Both the position numbers and the translations under genes were made by a program. A model generated the notes under the pieces. That model made no database searches. It was given only the letters and a program-made list of their open reading frames with translations, and was not told the DNA's origin. Positions 1 through 8,783 of a stretch of 37,141 bases of DNA are shown here, one piece after another. The DNA is taken from NCBI GenBank assembly GCA_949290785.1, contig CASETE010000017.1, positions 1 to 37,141 of the forward strand, in the 5' to 3' direction. The number at the start of each line of letters is the position of its first letter. Position 1 is the first letter of the stretch. The DNA is from an uncultured Pseudomonadota bacterium (GTDB lineage Bacteria; Pseudomonadota; Alphaproteobacteria; Rs-D84).

Positions 1-113
1 CATTCATAGCAAAAATCGCCGTCGGCATATTCACCAACGTTGCAAGTTACAGCGTTTGCAGACACAATCGGTGTTATTAAAAAGCAGCACAACAGCAATA
101 TTTTTTTAATCAT
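1..113 (-). CDS. Secreted Cys-containing protein, 5' end only
   Basis: Only the first 37 codons are in the window; the gene runs off the left edge. The start is MIKKILLLCCFLITPIVSA, a typical Sec signal peptide with cleavage probably after VSA or SANA. The mature part begins with a Cys-containing stretch (TCNVGEYADGDFCYE). That resembles the start of the mature secreted protein at 33108-34199 (CDIHEYINNGTC), so it may be another member of the same loose class of exported Cys-rich proteins; this is inference from a short stretch. A run of six G lies about 12 nt before the ATG and may act as the ribosome binding site. Function unknown. Confidence 0.6.
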   Translation of the reverse strand, partial: MIKKILLLCCFLITPIVSANAVTCNVGEYADGDFCYE

Positions 114-189
114 ACCGCGATAATCCCCCCATATGATATTTAACAATTCTGATTTAATTCTAGAAAAAAAATCCCCACCCATGCAACAA

Positions 190-214
190 AAAAAGCGATT
201 TAAAATCGCCTTTT
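190..214 (-). terminator. Terminator of the valS-thioesterase operon
   Basis: Six-pair stem (195-200 with 204-209) and a 3-nt loop, flanked by an A-tract on the left and a T-tract on the right. It can work in both directions, but only the minus-strand thioesterase gene ends here, directly at the stop codon. Confidence 0.75.
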
Positions 215-945
215 TAATTATTTTCTGTCCATGTACACTGAACAAAAGCATGTTCTGTATCGCCGGTCATAATTTTATGTTTAGACACCAATCCGTCAAT
301 TGCCACACCAACACTTATTTCAGGCGTATCAGGTTTTATTTCTTTTTTAAAATTAAGTTCTATGCGCTTTAACGTATGCTGGCTGCGATAAACATACCCA
401 ACACTTTCAGTCGCCCAAACCGCATATACCGCATTATTTATGTGCTGATTAACATCAATGTCATCAAAGCGACACTTCATCGTATGAAACTTTGTCGGCT
501 CAAAATCTGGATACTTAATAAATTCTTTATCCCAGGCACGTTCGTGAATTATATCCCATTTAGGCAAACTATCGTCTAAACGAACAGGACGACGATTATC
601 CATATTAATCAATATCCACTGCGAAGTCGCACGAACCATTAAACGACCGTCACTGCCACGCACCTCAAAATCACGTGTGGCCCTTACACCGTCTTGGTTT
701 GACGGCCAAGTTATAAAAGACAACTCTTCGGCTTCACGTGGCATCTCAACAATATCAACCAGATAATGCGTAACAACCCACGCCATGTTATGCTCTATCA
801 AATACGTACGGCCACAACCAAGAACCTCGGCATGAGTGTCTGCAACACCCTGCAATTCGTTCATAAGAATCAAAGGACGAACATTACCATATCGGTCACA
901 CTGATATGCCTGAAGTATTCTCTTTTCAACATATTTTCCTGACAT
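214..945 (-). CDS. Acyl-ACP thioesterase (FatA/FatB-like)
   Basis: 243-residue double-hotdog protein of the acyl-ACP thioesterase family, which hydrolyses acyl-ACP to free fatty acid and ACP in the cytosol. The C-terminal hotdog carries the motif DVNQHINN at 164-171, matching the plant FatB D-x-N-x-H active-site strand: D164, N166 and H168, with a Glu at 180 in the position expected for the assisting acid. The N-terminal half holds the first hotdog helix (about 36-60). Length is normal for bacterial members. It is the last gene of the operon DUF2147-valS-thioesterase, 20 nt after valS, with a GGGG stretch as a possible ribosome site. Such enzymes are common in plants, Firmicutes and Bacteroidetes and less usual in alphaproteobacteria, so transfer is possible. 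The chain length it prefers cannot be read from sequence. Confidence 0.85.
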   Translation of the reverse strand: MSGKYVEKRILQAYQCDRYGNVRPLILMNELQGVADTHAEVLGCGRTYLIEHNMAWVVTHYLVDIVEMPREAEELSFITWPSNQDGVRATRDFEVRGSDGRLMVRATSQWILINMDNRRPVRLDDSLPKWDIIHERAWDKEFIKYPDFEPTKFHTMKCRFDDIDVNQHINNAVYAVWATESVGYVYRSQHTLKRIELNFKKEIKPDTPEISVGVAIDGLVSKHKIMTGDTEHAFVQCTWTENN

Positions 946-965
946 GATGCATTCGCCCCTTTTTA

Positions 966-3368
966 TTAGTCCTTGTTCTGTTGCGCAACAACAAAATCAA
1001 GTTTATCCCCCTGTACAATTTCATTCGCACGCGCCGCAGATTTTATTACACCATATAAAACCGCAGGTACATCTGACGGTATTGTTAAAGTTTCTAACTT
1101 TGCACCGTTACCAATCTTTTGTTCCGTACGCATTCCACGAACGGTCTTTAACAAATCCAGCGCAATTTGCATTTCCGATACATCTGTATCACGCGCAGAA
1201 TCAACCGCTGGATATGCAGTTAAATGCAAAGTCTTTCCACCTTCATACCGCTGATATATTTTCTGCCACAGTTCTTCTGTCAAGAAAGGTATAAACGGCG
1301 CATATAAACCAATTACCGCACGTAATACCTCATACAACGTCCACTGTGCCGATAGTTTAGAATCAGCGCTATACTTTTCAGGCGACCAAAATCTATCTTT
1401 GATAAATTCCAAATACTGATCGCAGAATATTTCATAGAAAAATGTATCAATCGCAGAACGTGAATTATAATTATCATATCTATCCAAATTTCTGCGAACT
1501 TCCGCTATGGCTTTATTTAATTCAGATAAAACCCAGCGGTCTTCTATGAACCTATCTGCAACATTTACCCGCTTCGCTGTATCAGGTTCAAAATCTTCCA
1601 AGTTCATCAAAGTATATTTTGACGCATTCCATAACTTAGTTAGTAATTTAGAACCACGTTTAACTTCGTCATCGCTATAGCGAATGTCCGTACCAATTGG
1701 TGCAGTCGCAATCCAATAACGCAGTGCATCAACACCGAACTTTGCAACAGCATCTAGCGGGTCGGTACCGTTGCCTTTTGTCTTGGACATTTTCTGCCCC
1801 TTAGAGTCACGAACAAGCCCATGGAAATTAACCGTTCTAAATGGAACATCACCCATAACATACATGCCCATCATTATCATACGGGCAACCCAGAAGAATA
1901 TAAGGTCTGTACCCGTATATAATAAATCCGTCGGATAATATTTTTTCAATTCGGGCGTCGCATCCGGCCAACCCAACGTAGAAAACGGCCACAAAGCAGA
2001 CGAAAACCATGTATCCAAAACGTCTTTATCACGCGTCAACGTCTTTCCACCAGACTGCTTTATCGCCTCTTCTTCTGTTTCTGCAACGTAAATATTACCT
2101 TGTTCATCATACCACGCCGGTATATGATGCCCCCACCACAACTGACGAGATATAGGCCACTGACGAATATCCTTCATCCATGACATGTACAAGTTATAAC
2201 GATGGTCCGGCATAAACTTTATTTCGCCGTCTTCAGCAACTTTTATCGCCTTCTCGGCCAATTTTTTGGCGTCAACAAACCATTGCTCTGTTAAATAAGG
2301 TTCAACAACAACGCCACCACGTTCAGAATAAGGCGTCGGTATTGTCTTGTCTTCAATCTTTACTAACAAGCCTGCTGCTTCTATATCCTTGATAACTTCT
2401 TCACGTGCAGCAAATCTATCCATGCCACGATATTTTTCCGGGATAACAGGATTATCGTTCATCTTGGCATCTGGCGTTAAAATGCAAATCGCCTTTAGGT
2501 TATGACGTAATCCTACCTGCCAGTCATCAAAGTCATGCGCCGGTGTAATTTTAACCGCACCGGTTCCTTTTTCAGGGTCCGCATGCTCATCAGCAATAAC
2601 AGGTATTTCTATATCCGTCAAAGGAATTATCGCGGTCTTGCCAATCAAATGCTTTAATTTTTCGTTTTCTGGATGTATCGCAATTGCTTGGTCACCAAAT
2701 AACGTCTCTGGACGCGTTGTCGCAATTTCAATAAAGCCGCCATCTTTCAAAGGATAGTTAAAGTAATAAAACTTTCCTTTTTCTTCGCGCGTTAAAACCT
2801 CTAAATCAGAAATAGACGTTTGTTGCTTTGGGCACCAGTTAACCAAACTTTTTTCACGATAAATCAAACCTTCGTTGTACATCTTTACAAACAATTTCGT
2901 AACCGCACGTGACAAGCCTTCGTCCATTGTAAAGCGTTCACGTTTCCACGCAGGCGTTACCCCCAATATATGCAACTGATTTATTATCTGACCGCCCTTA
3001 TCGACCTTCCACTGCCACGCATAATCTAGCAATTCTTCTGTCGTTAAAGAACGCGGATTTATACCCTTCTTGGACAAATCACGTTCAACCAACAACTGCG
3101 TCGCAATTGACGCGTGGTCCGTCCCAGGCTGCCACAAAACATCATAACCACACATACGTTTATAACGGCAAATAATATCAGGCAAAACATTGTCTAAGGC
3201 ATGCCCCATGTGCAAGTTCCCAGTTACATTCGGTGGTGGCATCATTACACAAAAAGACTTCTTTTCAGAATTTACATCGTTATCCCAAAAAGAATTCTCG
3301 TCCCAAAAGTTCTGTATTTTTGTTTCTATTTCGCGTGCGTTTAAATTTTTTCCAAGTTCTATTTTCAT
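966..3368 (-). CDS. valS: Valyl-tRNA synthetase (short form)
   Basis: Class I aminoacyl-tRNA synthetase charging tRNA-Val. The adenylate-site signature PPPNVTGNLHMGHA is at 44-57 and the KMSKT loop at about 526-530. The editing (CP1) domain is present, with the conserved TTRPETLFGD stretch and GTGAVKITPAHD. The anticodon-binding domain follows (RFIEDRWVLSELN onward). At 800 residues it is about 150 shorter than the E. coli enzyme. The protein stops shortly after the anticodon domain, so the C-terminal coiled-coil tRNA-binding arm appears to be missing. The start is 3 nt downstream of the DUF2147 stop codon, implying translational coupling. The usual GTDHAGIATQ motif reads GTDHASIATQ here. Confidence 0.96.
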   Translation of the reverse strand: MKIELGKNLNAREIETKIQNFWDENSFWDNDVNSEKKSFCVMMPPPNVTGNLHMGHALDNVLPDIICRYKRMCGYDVLWQPGTDHASIATQLLVERDLSKKGINPRSLTTEELLDYAWQWKVDKGGQIINQLHILGVTPAWKRERFTMDEGLSRAVTKLFVKMYNEGLIYREKSLVNWCPKQQTSISDLEVLTREEKGKFYYFNYPLKDGGFIEIATTRPETLFGDQAIAIHPENEKLKHLIGKTAIIPLTDIEIPVIADEHADPEKGTGAVKITPAHDFDDWQVGLRHNLKAICILTPDAKMNDNPVIPEKYRGMDRFAAREEVIKDIEAAGLLVKIEDKTIPTPYSERGGVVVEPYLTEQWFVDAKKLAEKAIKVAEDGEIKFMPDHRYNLYMSWMKDIRQWPISRQLWWGHHIPAWYDEQGNIYVAETEEEAIKQSGGKTLTRDKDVLDTWFSSALWPFSTLGWPDATPELKKYYPTDLLYTGTDLIFFWVARMIMMGMYVMGDVPFRTVNFHGLVRDSKGQKMSKTKGNGTDPLDAVAKFGVDALRYWIATAPIGTDIRYSDDEVKRGSKLLTKLWNASKYTLMNLEDFEPDTAKRVNVADRFIEDRWVLSELNKAIAEVRRNLDRYDNYNSRSAIDTFFYEIFCDQYLEFIKDRFWSPEKYSADSKLSAQWTLYEVLRAVIGLYAPFIPFLTEELWQKIYQRYEGGKTLHLTAYPAVDSARDTDVSEMQIALDLLKTVRGMRTEQKIGNGAKLETLTIPSDVPAVLYGVIKSAARANEIVQGDKLDFVVAQQNKD

Positions 3369-3371
3369 TTT

Positions 3372-3896
3372 TTAATCTCTGATTATTGGTTTCCAATTTG
3401 TTGTATCTATGTTCTGTAATTCAGCAGGCAAATCCGAACCATTCAACACATTCCAAGTCTGCGTCCTGCCAAAGGGTCCTATTTTCCCACGCACTCGTAA
3501 TTTATCATTATGGTCTTTCCATATCACACTTGAATAAACGCTGCCCTTCTTAGGGTCCATTATCTTACCATCTTGATACTGACCATCGTCTTTGTCCCAC
3601 TTCATGTCCCAGATGATATCTAAACCGACATACTTTGGACTGCCTTTGACTTTCGTCGCCAGTTTCGTCGGATTTTTTACCGTCTCTGACAAATTACCAG
3701 CCTCATCATACAAAGCGACAATGCGACCACCCAATAAATCGTCGCTGCCGTCTTTATACTCGTACAGCATAACTATTGATTTAGGCAAATTCGTCCCATC
3801 ATCAATTGTCTGATACAGCCCCGCAACCGAGCCCGCAATACCAGAACCCACGCATAAAAATAAACTGATTATAGATAAAAATATGGTTTTCATCAT
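3372..3896 (-). CDS. DUF2147 family periplasmic protein
   Basis: 174 residues with an N-terminal signal peptide (cleavage near GIAGS, about residue 22). The mature part fits the DUF2147 pattern: GLYQTIDD near the N-terminus, then GGRIVALYDEAG, KVKGSPKYVGLDIIW, a GKIMDPKKGSVYSS segment, and LRVRGKIGPFGRTQTW near the end. The family is a small exported beta-rich domain widespread in Proteobacteria; its biochemical role is not established. First gene of the operon with valS and the thioesterase. The ribosome site AGGAAG precedes a double ATG; the upstream ATG is taken. An extended -10 (3911-3919) gives a leader of only about 7-10 nt. Confidence 0.85.
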   Translation of the reverse strand: MMKTIFLSIISLFLCVGSGIAGSVAGLYQTIDDGTNLPKSIVMLYEYKDGSDDLLGGRIVALYDEAGNLSETVKNPTKLATKVKGSPKYVGLDIIWDMKWDKDDGQYQDGKIMDPKKGSVYSSVIWKDHNDKLRVRGKIGPFGRTQTWNVLNGSDLPAELQNIDTTNWKPIIRD

Positions 3897-3910
3897 TACT
3901 TCCTGCTTAT

Positions 3911-3919
3911 ATTATAACA
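3911..3919 (-). promoter_or_regulatory. Extended -10 promoter of the DUF2147-valS operon
   Basis: Minus strand reads TGTTATAAT, a perfect extended -10. The ATG at 3896 is 14 nt further on and an AGGAAG ribosome site lies between them, so the leader is very short. Confidence 0.6.
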
Positions 3920-3981
3920 CTTGTAAATCCTAGCAGATTAAAATCAAAATTCAAGCGCGGTATCGCCTTTTTCTTCTTTTA

Positions 3982-4009
3982 TTGACAAATAAAAAATATT
4001 TGTAATAAT
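3982..4009 (+). promoter_or_regulatory. Promoter of the orphan ORF at 4018
   Basis: Perfect -35 TTGACA (3982-3987), 16-nt spacer, -10 AATAAT (4004-4009) preceded by TG at 4001-4002. The ATG is 8 nt after the -10, so the transcript would start at or next to the start codon. Confidence 0.6.
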
Positions 4010-4017
4010 TTACCCAA

Positions 4018-4422
4018 ATGAAACAAAAACTATTTAATTTTTTATGCAACGTAATAAACTCTAGCCTTGTGTCTGTCTACGATGCGCATGATTGCACTAT
4101 ATACACAGTAGAATATAAAACAGACACAGAAACAACTACATTATATTTTGTAGCACGCTGCTGTATTATAAGCGTGAATAACATTTATATTGAATACGCT
4201 TTATATACTTCCAAGAGCATTGACGAACCAGTCAATACACCGACATTTTCTGCAACAAGACCACTGATAAGCACAAAAGAAACAGACAAAAAACTGCCTT
4301 TGGAAACGCGAAGGCTTGAAAAACTGATAAAATTGTGCTCTAAGAAAATTATCGCCCAAGAACTAGAAGCGCAAAAAAATCATATGATAAAATCAATATA
4401 CAACGCCAATACACATATGTAG
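4018..4422 (+). CDS. Hypothetical protein, 134 aa
   Basis: I do not recognise this protein. It has 134 residues and no signal peptide. The first half is beta-like (TIYTVEYKTDTETTTLYFVARCC), followed by a Thr/Pro-rich linker at about 70-90. The C-terminal half is a charged helix rich in Lys and Glu (about 95-130). No Shine-Dalgarno sequence precedes the ATG; a full promoter ending 8 nt upstream suggests a leaderless mRNA. It is the only plus-strand gene in the first 15 kb and converges on comF with a 9-nt gap. The strong promoter supports a real gene, but with no homologue in mind the coding call is moderate. Confidence 0.6.
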   Translation: MKQKLFNFLCNVINSSLVSVYDAHDCTIYTVEYKTDTETTTLYFVARCCIISVNNIYIEYALYTSKSIDEPVNTPTFSATRPLISTKETDKKLPLETRRLEKLIKLCSKKIIAQELEAQKNHMIKSIYNANTHM

Positions 4423-4431
4423 TTTGATTAA

Positions 4432-5175
4432 CTATATCGCGCGCATAACCCTACAAAACACAACACCGTAAACCGCACTGGCACCTGCTTTGGTCAAGAC
4501 ACGATGTAACTCTGCAAACGTAGCACCAGTCGTCATGACATCGTCTACTAATAAAATTTTCTTGCCACGAATTTTATTGGGGTGTACAACCTTGAATGCA
4601 CCACGTATATTTTCTGCACGTTGCTTAGCATTTTTGTGTCCCATGTCAGGACGGTACTTTCTGTGAACACTATCTACATCCATAACAGCGTTCATCGCCT
4701 TGGCAATCGGACGCGCCAACAAAGTTGCTTGGTTATAACCACGATGACATAACCTGCGCCATGCCAACGGCACCGGCATAACAATATCAGGACGTATATC
4801 TACGTCACGCAATGCCCACATCATTGCACGCGACATAAATTTAGCATACTTTATCCGACCGGTATGTTTAAACGGTAAAACCGCCGAACGCGACACATCA
4901 TCATACACGCACGCCGCCCTGATTAAATCCAGCACACAACCACCAGACGCACACGTAGGACAAAGTGGTCTGTCGCCTAAATCTATGCTTGCAGGAAAAG
5001 GATACCCACACTTTACGCACTTTGGATTTCCAATCCAATTAAATGAAGCCCAACAATCTGCACATAATTCACCATGCGTTGAAACAGGCTCGCCACAAAT
5101 TGGACAGGCAGACGGAAATAAAAAATCAATACAAGAATGCGAAAGACTTGAAATTAAATTTGATACCGCGCGCAT
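4432..5175 (-). CDS. comF: ComF family phosphoribosyltransferase-like protein
   Basis: 247 residues. The N-terminus holds zinc-ribbon cysteine pairs (C24/C27, C38/C41, C53/C56, C72/C75). The C-terminal phosphoribosyltransferase domain has the PRPP loop VDDVMTTGAT at 210-219, preceded by RGYNQATLLARPIA. ComF/GntX proteins are linked to DNA uptake in naturally competent bacteria, but in many Proteobacteria their role is not defined. It follows the OmpA-domain gene by 8 nt on the same strand, so the two are probably co-transcribed. No terminator is visible before the convergent ORF at 4018-4422. Confidence 0.9.
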   Translation of the reverse strand: MRAVSNLISSLSHSCIDFLFPSACPICGEPVSTHGELCADCWASFNWIGNPKCVKCGYPFPASIDLGDRPLCPTCASGGCVLDLIRAACVYDDVSRSAVLPFKHTGRIKYAKFMSRAMMWALRDVDIRPDIVMPVPLAWRRLCHRGYNQATLLARPIAKAMNAVMDVDSVHRKYRPDMGHKNAKQRAENIRGAFKVVHPNKIRGKKILLVDDVMTTGATFAELHRVLTKAGASAVYGVVFCRVMRAI

Positions 5176-5183
5176 TTATACGA

Positions 5184-6452
5184 TTACCAAGACATACTTT
5201 TATAAGATTTCTTGCTGATTGTATCACCGAACATGTCGCGTTGCTGTTGCGTCATAGTCTCGTACTGATCCAAAGAAATCATACGCAGAACGAGCCCCTC
5301 TTCATCGCGTTGCGACAAAACAGGCAATATTCTTTGTTCAGATACACCGGTATCACGCAAAACCTGCTCTACAATCGCCAGGCGACGTGCCGCCAACTTT
5401 CTGTCGTCAACATTCCGCGTAGAACGTTCGGGAATTGAAACCTGTACCGCACGCGTTGGATTACTTAATACGATATTCGCATATTCCGTTAGCAAATTAT
5501 AATTATCACGCGATAACGCGGAATCGTCATTACGGAACTTTATTTTAATTTCAAGCGGACGAATGCCCCCTGCTTCGGACAAATCACGTTCAGACGTAAA
5601 GCCTTCTACGTTTGCAGTCATATCACTGGCAACATCAAACCTATCATCTATCTGAAAAGTGGAAAGATGTTTGTTTTCCGACAAAAATGTTTTTCTAAAC
5701 GCCTTGCGTAATTCCGTTGGCGTCATCTTGGTCATTTCATTACGCGTACTTGTGATACGAGGTGACTCTGCCTTTTGTACAGCACGAACAACAACATCTT
5801 CGTCCATAGGAACAACCATACGACCGACGTTTACATCATCCGAACTGTTCTTCACTGCAGACGCATCATCCGTTCTTGCTGTTTTTGCAGCAGCGAACTT
5901 ATTCCCAAGTACACTATTATCTGCACGACGCTGTAATTCATTTAACCTTGCGATCTGAGCATCTAAATCGGAAACGATATCGTCACTTGATTTTAATTCA
6001 GTACTTGTGTTGCTGTAACTGGTTGAATTAGACGCAACATCCAAACTTTCTTCAGGCAATGCAAAATCAGACTTCATAACAGAAAATTCTTCTGGCTGTG
6101 GCAAGCGCAGTGGCGTGTCATTACGTGCCCATAAATCAGAACTTGGTCTGCGCGGAATCAAAACGTCCGTACTGGCAAACAATTGTTCACCGGCATCAAC
6201 AGAAACGTTTTCTGATTGTTTTACCGAACTTGTTTTCTTTGTTGAACGCGCAACAACTGTTCTTGCGTCGGACACTTCTTGTTTTTTATTATTATTTTGC
6301 ACGGTTTTAACAACTTTTTTCTCAACCGGCAGTCCAAACGCAGCACGTGCAGATACCCCACCCGCTGCAACATTCACCACCGGCAAACGCGCGTCTGCCA
6401 AGGCTGGTAACACTATAAATAGGGATAAAACAGAAACATAAATCTGCCGCAT
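5184..6452 (-). CDS. Secreted protein with C-terminal OmpA-like domain
   Basis: 422 residues. A signal peptide (MRQIYVSVLSLFIVLPALA) is followed by about 250 residues of low-complexity, Ser/Asp/Val-rich, probably disordered sequence. The C-terminal region at about 290-405 looks like an OmpA/MotB-type peptidoglycan-binding fold: the IKIKFRNDDSALS strand, an NYNLLTEYANIVLSNP helix, then DDRKLAARRLAIVEQVL and GVSEQRI, matching the usual pattern of RRA-x2-V followed by GV-x2-RI. No transmembrane barrel is seen, so it is likely a periplasmic wall-binding protein. It lies between murG and comF in the envelope block. The ribosome site GGAAAGGAA is good and a TATTAT -10 is at 6473-6478. Confidence 0.7.
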   Translation of the reverse strand: MRQIYVSVLSLFIVLPALADARLPVVNVAAGGVSARAAFGLPVEKKVVKTVQNNNKKQEVSDARTVVARSTKKTSSVKQSENVSVDAGEQLFASTDVLIPRRPSSDLWARNDTPLRLPQPEEFSVMKSDFALPEESLDVASNSTSYSNTSTELKSSDDIVSDLDAQIARLNELQRRADNSVLGNKFAAAKTARTDDASAVKNSSDDVNVGRMVVPMDEDVVVRAVQKAESPRITSTRNEMTKMTPTELRKAFRKTFLSENKHLSTFQIDDRFDVASDMTANVEGFTSERDLSEAGGIRPLEIKIKFRNDDSALSRDNYNLLTEYANIVLSNPTRAVQVSIPERSTRNVDDRKLAARRLAIVEQVLRDTGVSEQRILPVLSQRDEEGLVLRMISLDQYETMTQQQRDMFGDTISKKSYKSMSW

Positions 6453-6524
6453 TTTCCTTTCCTTCCATTTCTATAATAGAACAAATCACGAATCGCGCGC
6501 AACAGAAAAATGCACAAATAATAT

Positions 6525-7571
6525 TTATTTTGTTATTTCTTTAACAATGTTAATGACAGCATCGTTTTCAACCAATGACTTCTGTGCCATTTTTTCAAGT
6601 CTTGCAGGATTATCAAACAAGTCTGTCAAAGTAGCCGTTAACCATTTCACTGTAAATTTATCTTGCGGCACGGCAAACCCGCCACCTAATTTAGCAAAAC
6701 TGTTCGCATTCGCAGCCTGGTCTGGATTTATCCCCAGCGGAACTAATATTGCTCCGCGACCAACTGTTTCTAGTTCCACAACCGTACTAGCCCCACCACG
6801 ACCAATTACCAACGAAGAACCAGCAATGGTACTTGCCATATCATGAACAAAAGACAATACATTTGCACGAATTTTATTTTCAGCGTATAACTTTTGCAAC
6901 CGAGAAACGTTTTCCGGACGCGTCTGATGCGTAACAAATATCTTCTTGTTCTTCATAGAAATTAGTGCTGCCGGAACAATATCGTCTAAAACCTGCGCCC
7001 CCAAAGAACCGCCAGTCACAAACAAACTTGGACTATCCGGCAAGGAAGCCCCCGCAACCGACAAGAAGTCCTTACGTACCGGCAAACCAGTATACACAAC
7101 TTTTGCCGATGTTCCTTCGGGCAAACCGTCAACTTTTGGAAAACTTGTCATCAACGTTTTAACCCAACGCAACGCAAATTTGTTCGCGCGCCCGATTGCT
7201 GCATTTTGCTCGTGCAGGAAAGTCGGGACATTCCAAACATGCGCAGCAAAAACAGCAGGTACCGATGCATACCCACCAAACGCGACGACGCGTTGCGGAC
7301 GTAAAAAAGCAAACCTTAAAATCAAATATACTGCTGAGACTCCTATTTTAAACAATGACACCAATTGTTTAATGCGACTTTTAGCGCCAACGCCTGACGC
7401 CCATATACGAACGACCTTGGCGGACTCTGGCTTGCCATCTGCCACCATTTTTTTTACGCGCCCGTCGCAAGAAATAGTAACTTTATGACCACGTTCAACC
7501 AATTCTGTAACAACGCTTAAAGCCGGAAAAACGTGTCCGCCCGTACCACCGGTTGCAACCCATATTTTCAT
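6525..7571 (-). CDS. murG: UDP-GlcNAc:lipid I N-acetylglucosaminyltransferase MurG
   Basis: Transfers GlcNAc from UDP-GlcNAc to lipid I to make lipid II at the inner face of the membrane. The glycine-rich loop ATGGTGGHVFPAL is at the N-terminus. The mid-protein GGSLGAQ and the donor-site region GRGGASTVVELETVG are both intact. With the ATG at 7571 the protein is 348 residues, normal for the family. I prefer this start to the upstream in-frame GTG at 7592: the ATG has an AAGGGGG ribosome site, and the protein then begins MKIWVATGG as in other MurG. It starts 11 nt after ftsW ends. Confidence 0.96.
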   Translation of the reverse strand: MKIWVATGGTGGHVFPALSVVTELVERGHKVTISCDGRVKKMVADGKPESAKVVRIWASGVGAKSRIKQLVSLFKIGVSAVYLILRFAFLRPQRVVAFGGYASVPAVFAAHVWNVPTFLHEQNAAIGRANKFALRWVKTLMTSFPKVDGLPEGTSAKVVYTGLPVRKDFLSVAGASLPDSPSLFVTGGSLGAQVLDDIVPAALISMKNKKIFVTHQTRPENVSRLQKLYAENKIRANVLSFVHDMASTIAGSSLVIGRGGASTVVELETVGRGAILVPLGINPDQAANANSFAKLGGGFAVPQDKFTVKWLTATLTDLFDNPARLEKMAQKSLVENDAVINIVKEITK

Positions 7572-7582
7572 AGCCAGCCCCC

Positions 7583-8722
7583 TTATTTCCACTTATCTTC
7601 ACGCACAACAGCCAATACCATACCAAATAGTAAACAAAACGCCACAAAAGAACTGCCGCCATATGAAATGAATGGCAAAGTCATGCCCTTTGGCGCAAAA
7701 ATATGCAACGTAGACATCAAGTTTATGCAAACTTGCGTACCAAACAACGCGGCCGCACCGCCGGCTGCATAAAACACAAACGGATCACGCGCCTGCATTG
7801 CATCAGTAGTCAAACGTTTTAAAACATACAGTAACAACCCCAATAAAACGCACGCCATTATCGCCCCAAGATCTTCGGCAATAGCAGCAAAAATAAAGTC
7901 TGTATGCGCGTCAGGCAATGACTGCTTAACAAACGCGTCGTCACCACTGCCCAACAAACCGCCGTGCTGTATAGATTGAATTGACTGCCGAACTTGATAT
8001 GTATCACCAGTACCAGAAAACCAAGACACAATACGATTATGCACGTGCGGCATTGTAAAAAACGCAAAAACACCGACCAGCGCAACTATACCTATCAACA
8101 CAGGTACAATTACCAACGGCAACCCAGCCATAAAAACCATACCAGACAACACGGCAAAATATAAAATAGACGTACCTAAATCAGGATGCTGTAAAATTAT
8201 CAAAAAAGCCGGAATAAACACACCAAGATAAGCCCACCAACTAAGCCACCTGAAACGCCACGCCTCTTTATTAAAGAAAATATCCGCCCCGTATTTTTCT
8301 TTCATCAAAGACAGAAACCATGCCGTAACAATAATGAAACCAGGCTTCATTATATCCGACGGCATAACATTAAACGGCCCCAACGCCACAAAGCGCGCAG
8401 AACCCTTTACAACATGTGGCGCAACCAAAGTCACAAGCAATAACAACAAACCAACAGCAACGTTTAAACCGGATATACCCAATACCCACTTTTTATTTAA
8501 CATACTGGTAACAAAAAGCGTTATCAAACCAATCACATAAAACGGCAGGGCCTTTATGATAAAAAAATGCCACGGTTGCCCTATACGTTCCGCCGCAACC
8601 GACCCTGCGGACACCATAAACAACATACCAGTAAAAATAAGTATCAATAAAGCCCCCAGTAGAAATCTATCTACTTCAAAATACCAACTGGTAAGTTTAC
8701 TTTCTTCGGTTCTTTTAAACAT
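7583..8722 (-). CDS. ftsW: SEDS lipid II polymerase FtsW
   Basis: 379-residue polytopic membrane protein of the SEDS family, the glycan polymerase acting with a class B PBP at the division site. Family hallmarks are the HPDLGTSILY segment in the large central loop region, QHGGLLGSG followed by LPDAHTDFIFAAIAEDLG, and the final GMTLPFISYGGSS loop. Its placement directly before murG supports FtsW over RodA. An extended -10 (TGGTATAAT, 8732-8740) ends 9 nt before the ATG and there is no ribosome site, so it is likely expressed from its own leaderless transcript. MurD, normally encoded between mraY and ftsW, is absent here. Confidence 0.95.
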   Translation of the reverse strand: MFKRTEESKLTSWYFEVDRFLLGALLILIFTGMLFMVSAGSVAAERIGQPWHFFIIKALPFYVIGLITLFVTSMLNKKWVLGISGLNVAVGLLLLLVTLVAPHVVKGSARFVALGPFNVMPSDIMKPGFIIVTAWFLSLMKEKYGADIFFNKEAWRFRWLSWWAYLGVFIPAFLIILQHPDLGTSILYFAVLSGMVFMAGLPLVIVPVLIGIVALVGVFAFFTMPHVHNRIVSWFSGTGDTYQVRQSIQSIQHGGLLGSGDDAFVKQSLPDAHTDFIFAAIAEDLGAIMACVLLGLLLYVLKRLTTDAMQARDPFVFYAAGGAAALFGTQVCINLMSTLHIFAPKGMTLPFISYGGSSFVAFCLLFGMVLAVVREDKWK

Positions 8723-8731
8723 TTCGTGACT

Positions 8732-8740
8732 ATTATACCA
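8732..8740 (-). promoter_or_regulatory. Extended -10 of ftsW-murG
   Basis: Minus strand reads TGGTATAAT with 9 nt to the ftsW ATG. The predicted start point lies at or within 2-3 nt of the start codon. Confidence 0.6.
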
Positions 8741-8783
8741 TCTTTTTTAAGAAAATATACTGATGAAAACTTTTTTATTTTTA

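Noticed and set aside
944..1294. Plus-strand open frames over the 3' end of valS
   Set aside because: Antisense to a confidently assigned gene; no protein signature.
7572..7592. GTG start extending murG by 7 residues
   Set aside because: Overlaps the end of ftsW and lacks the ribosome site that precedes the ATG at 7571; other MurG begin at the latter.
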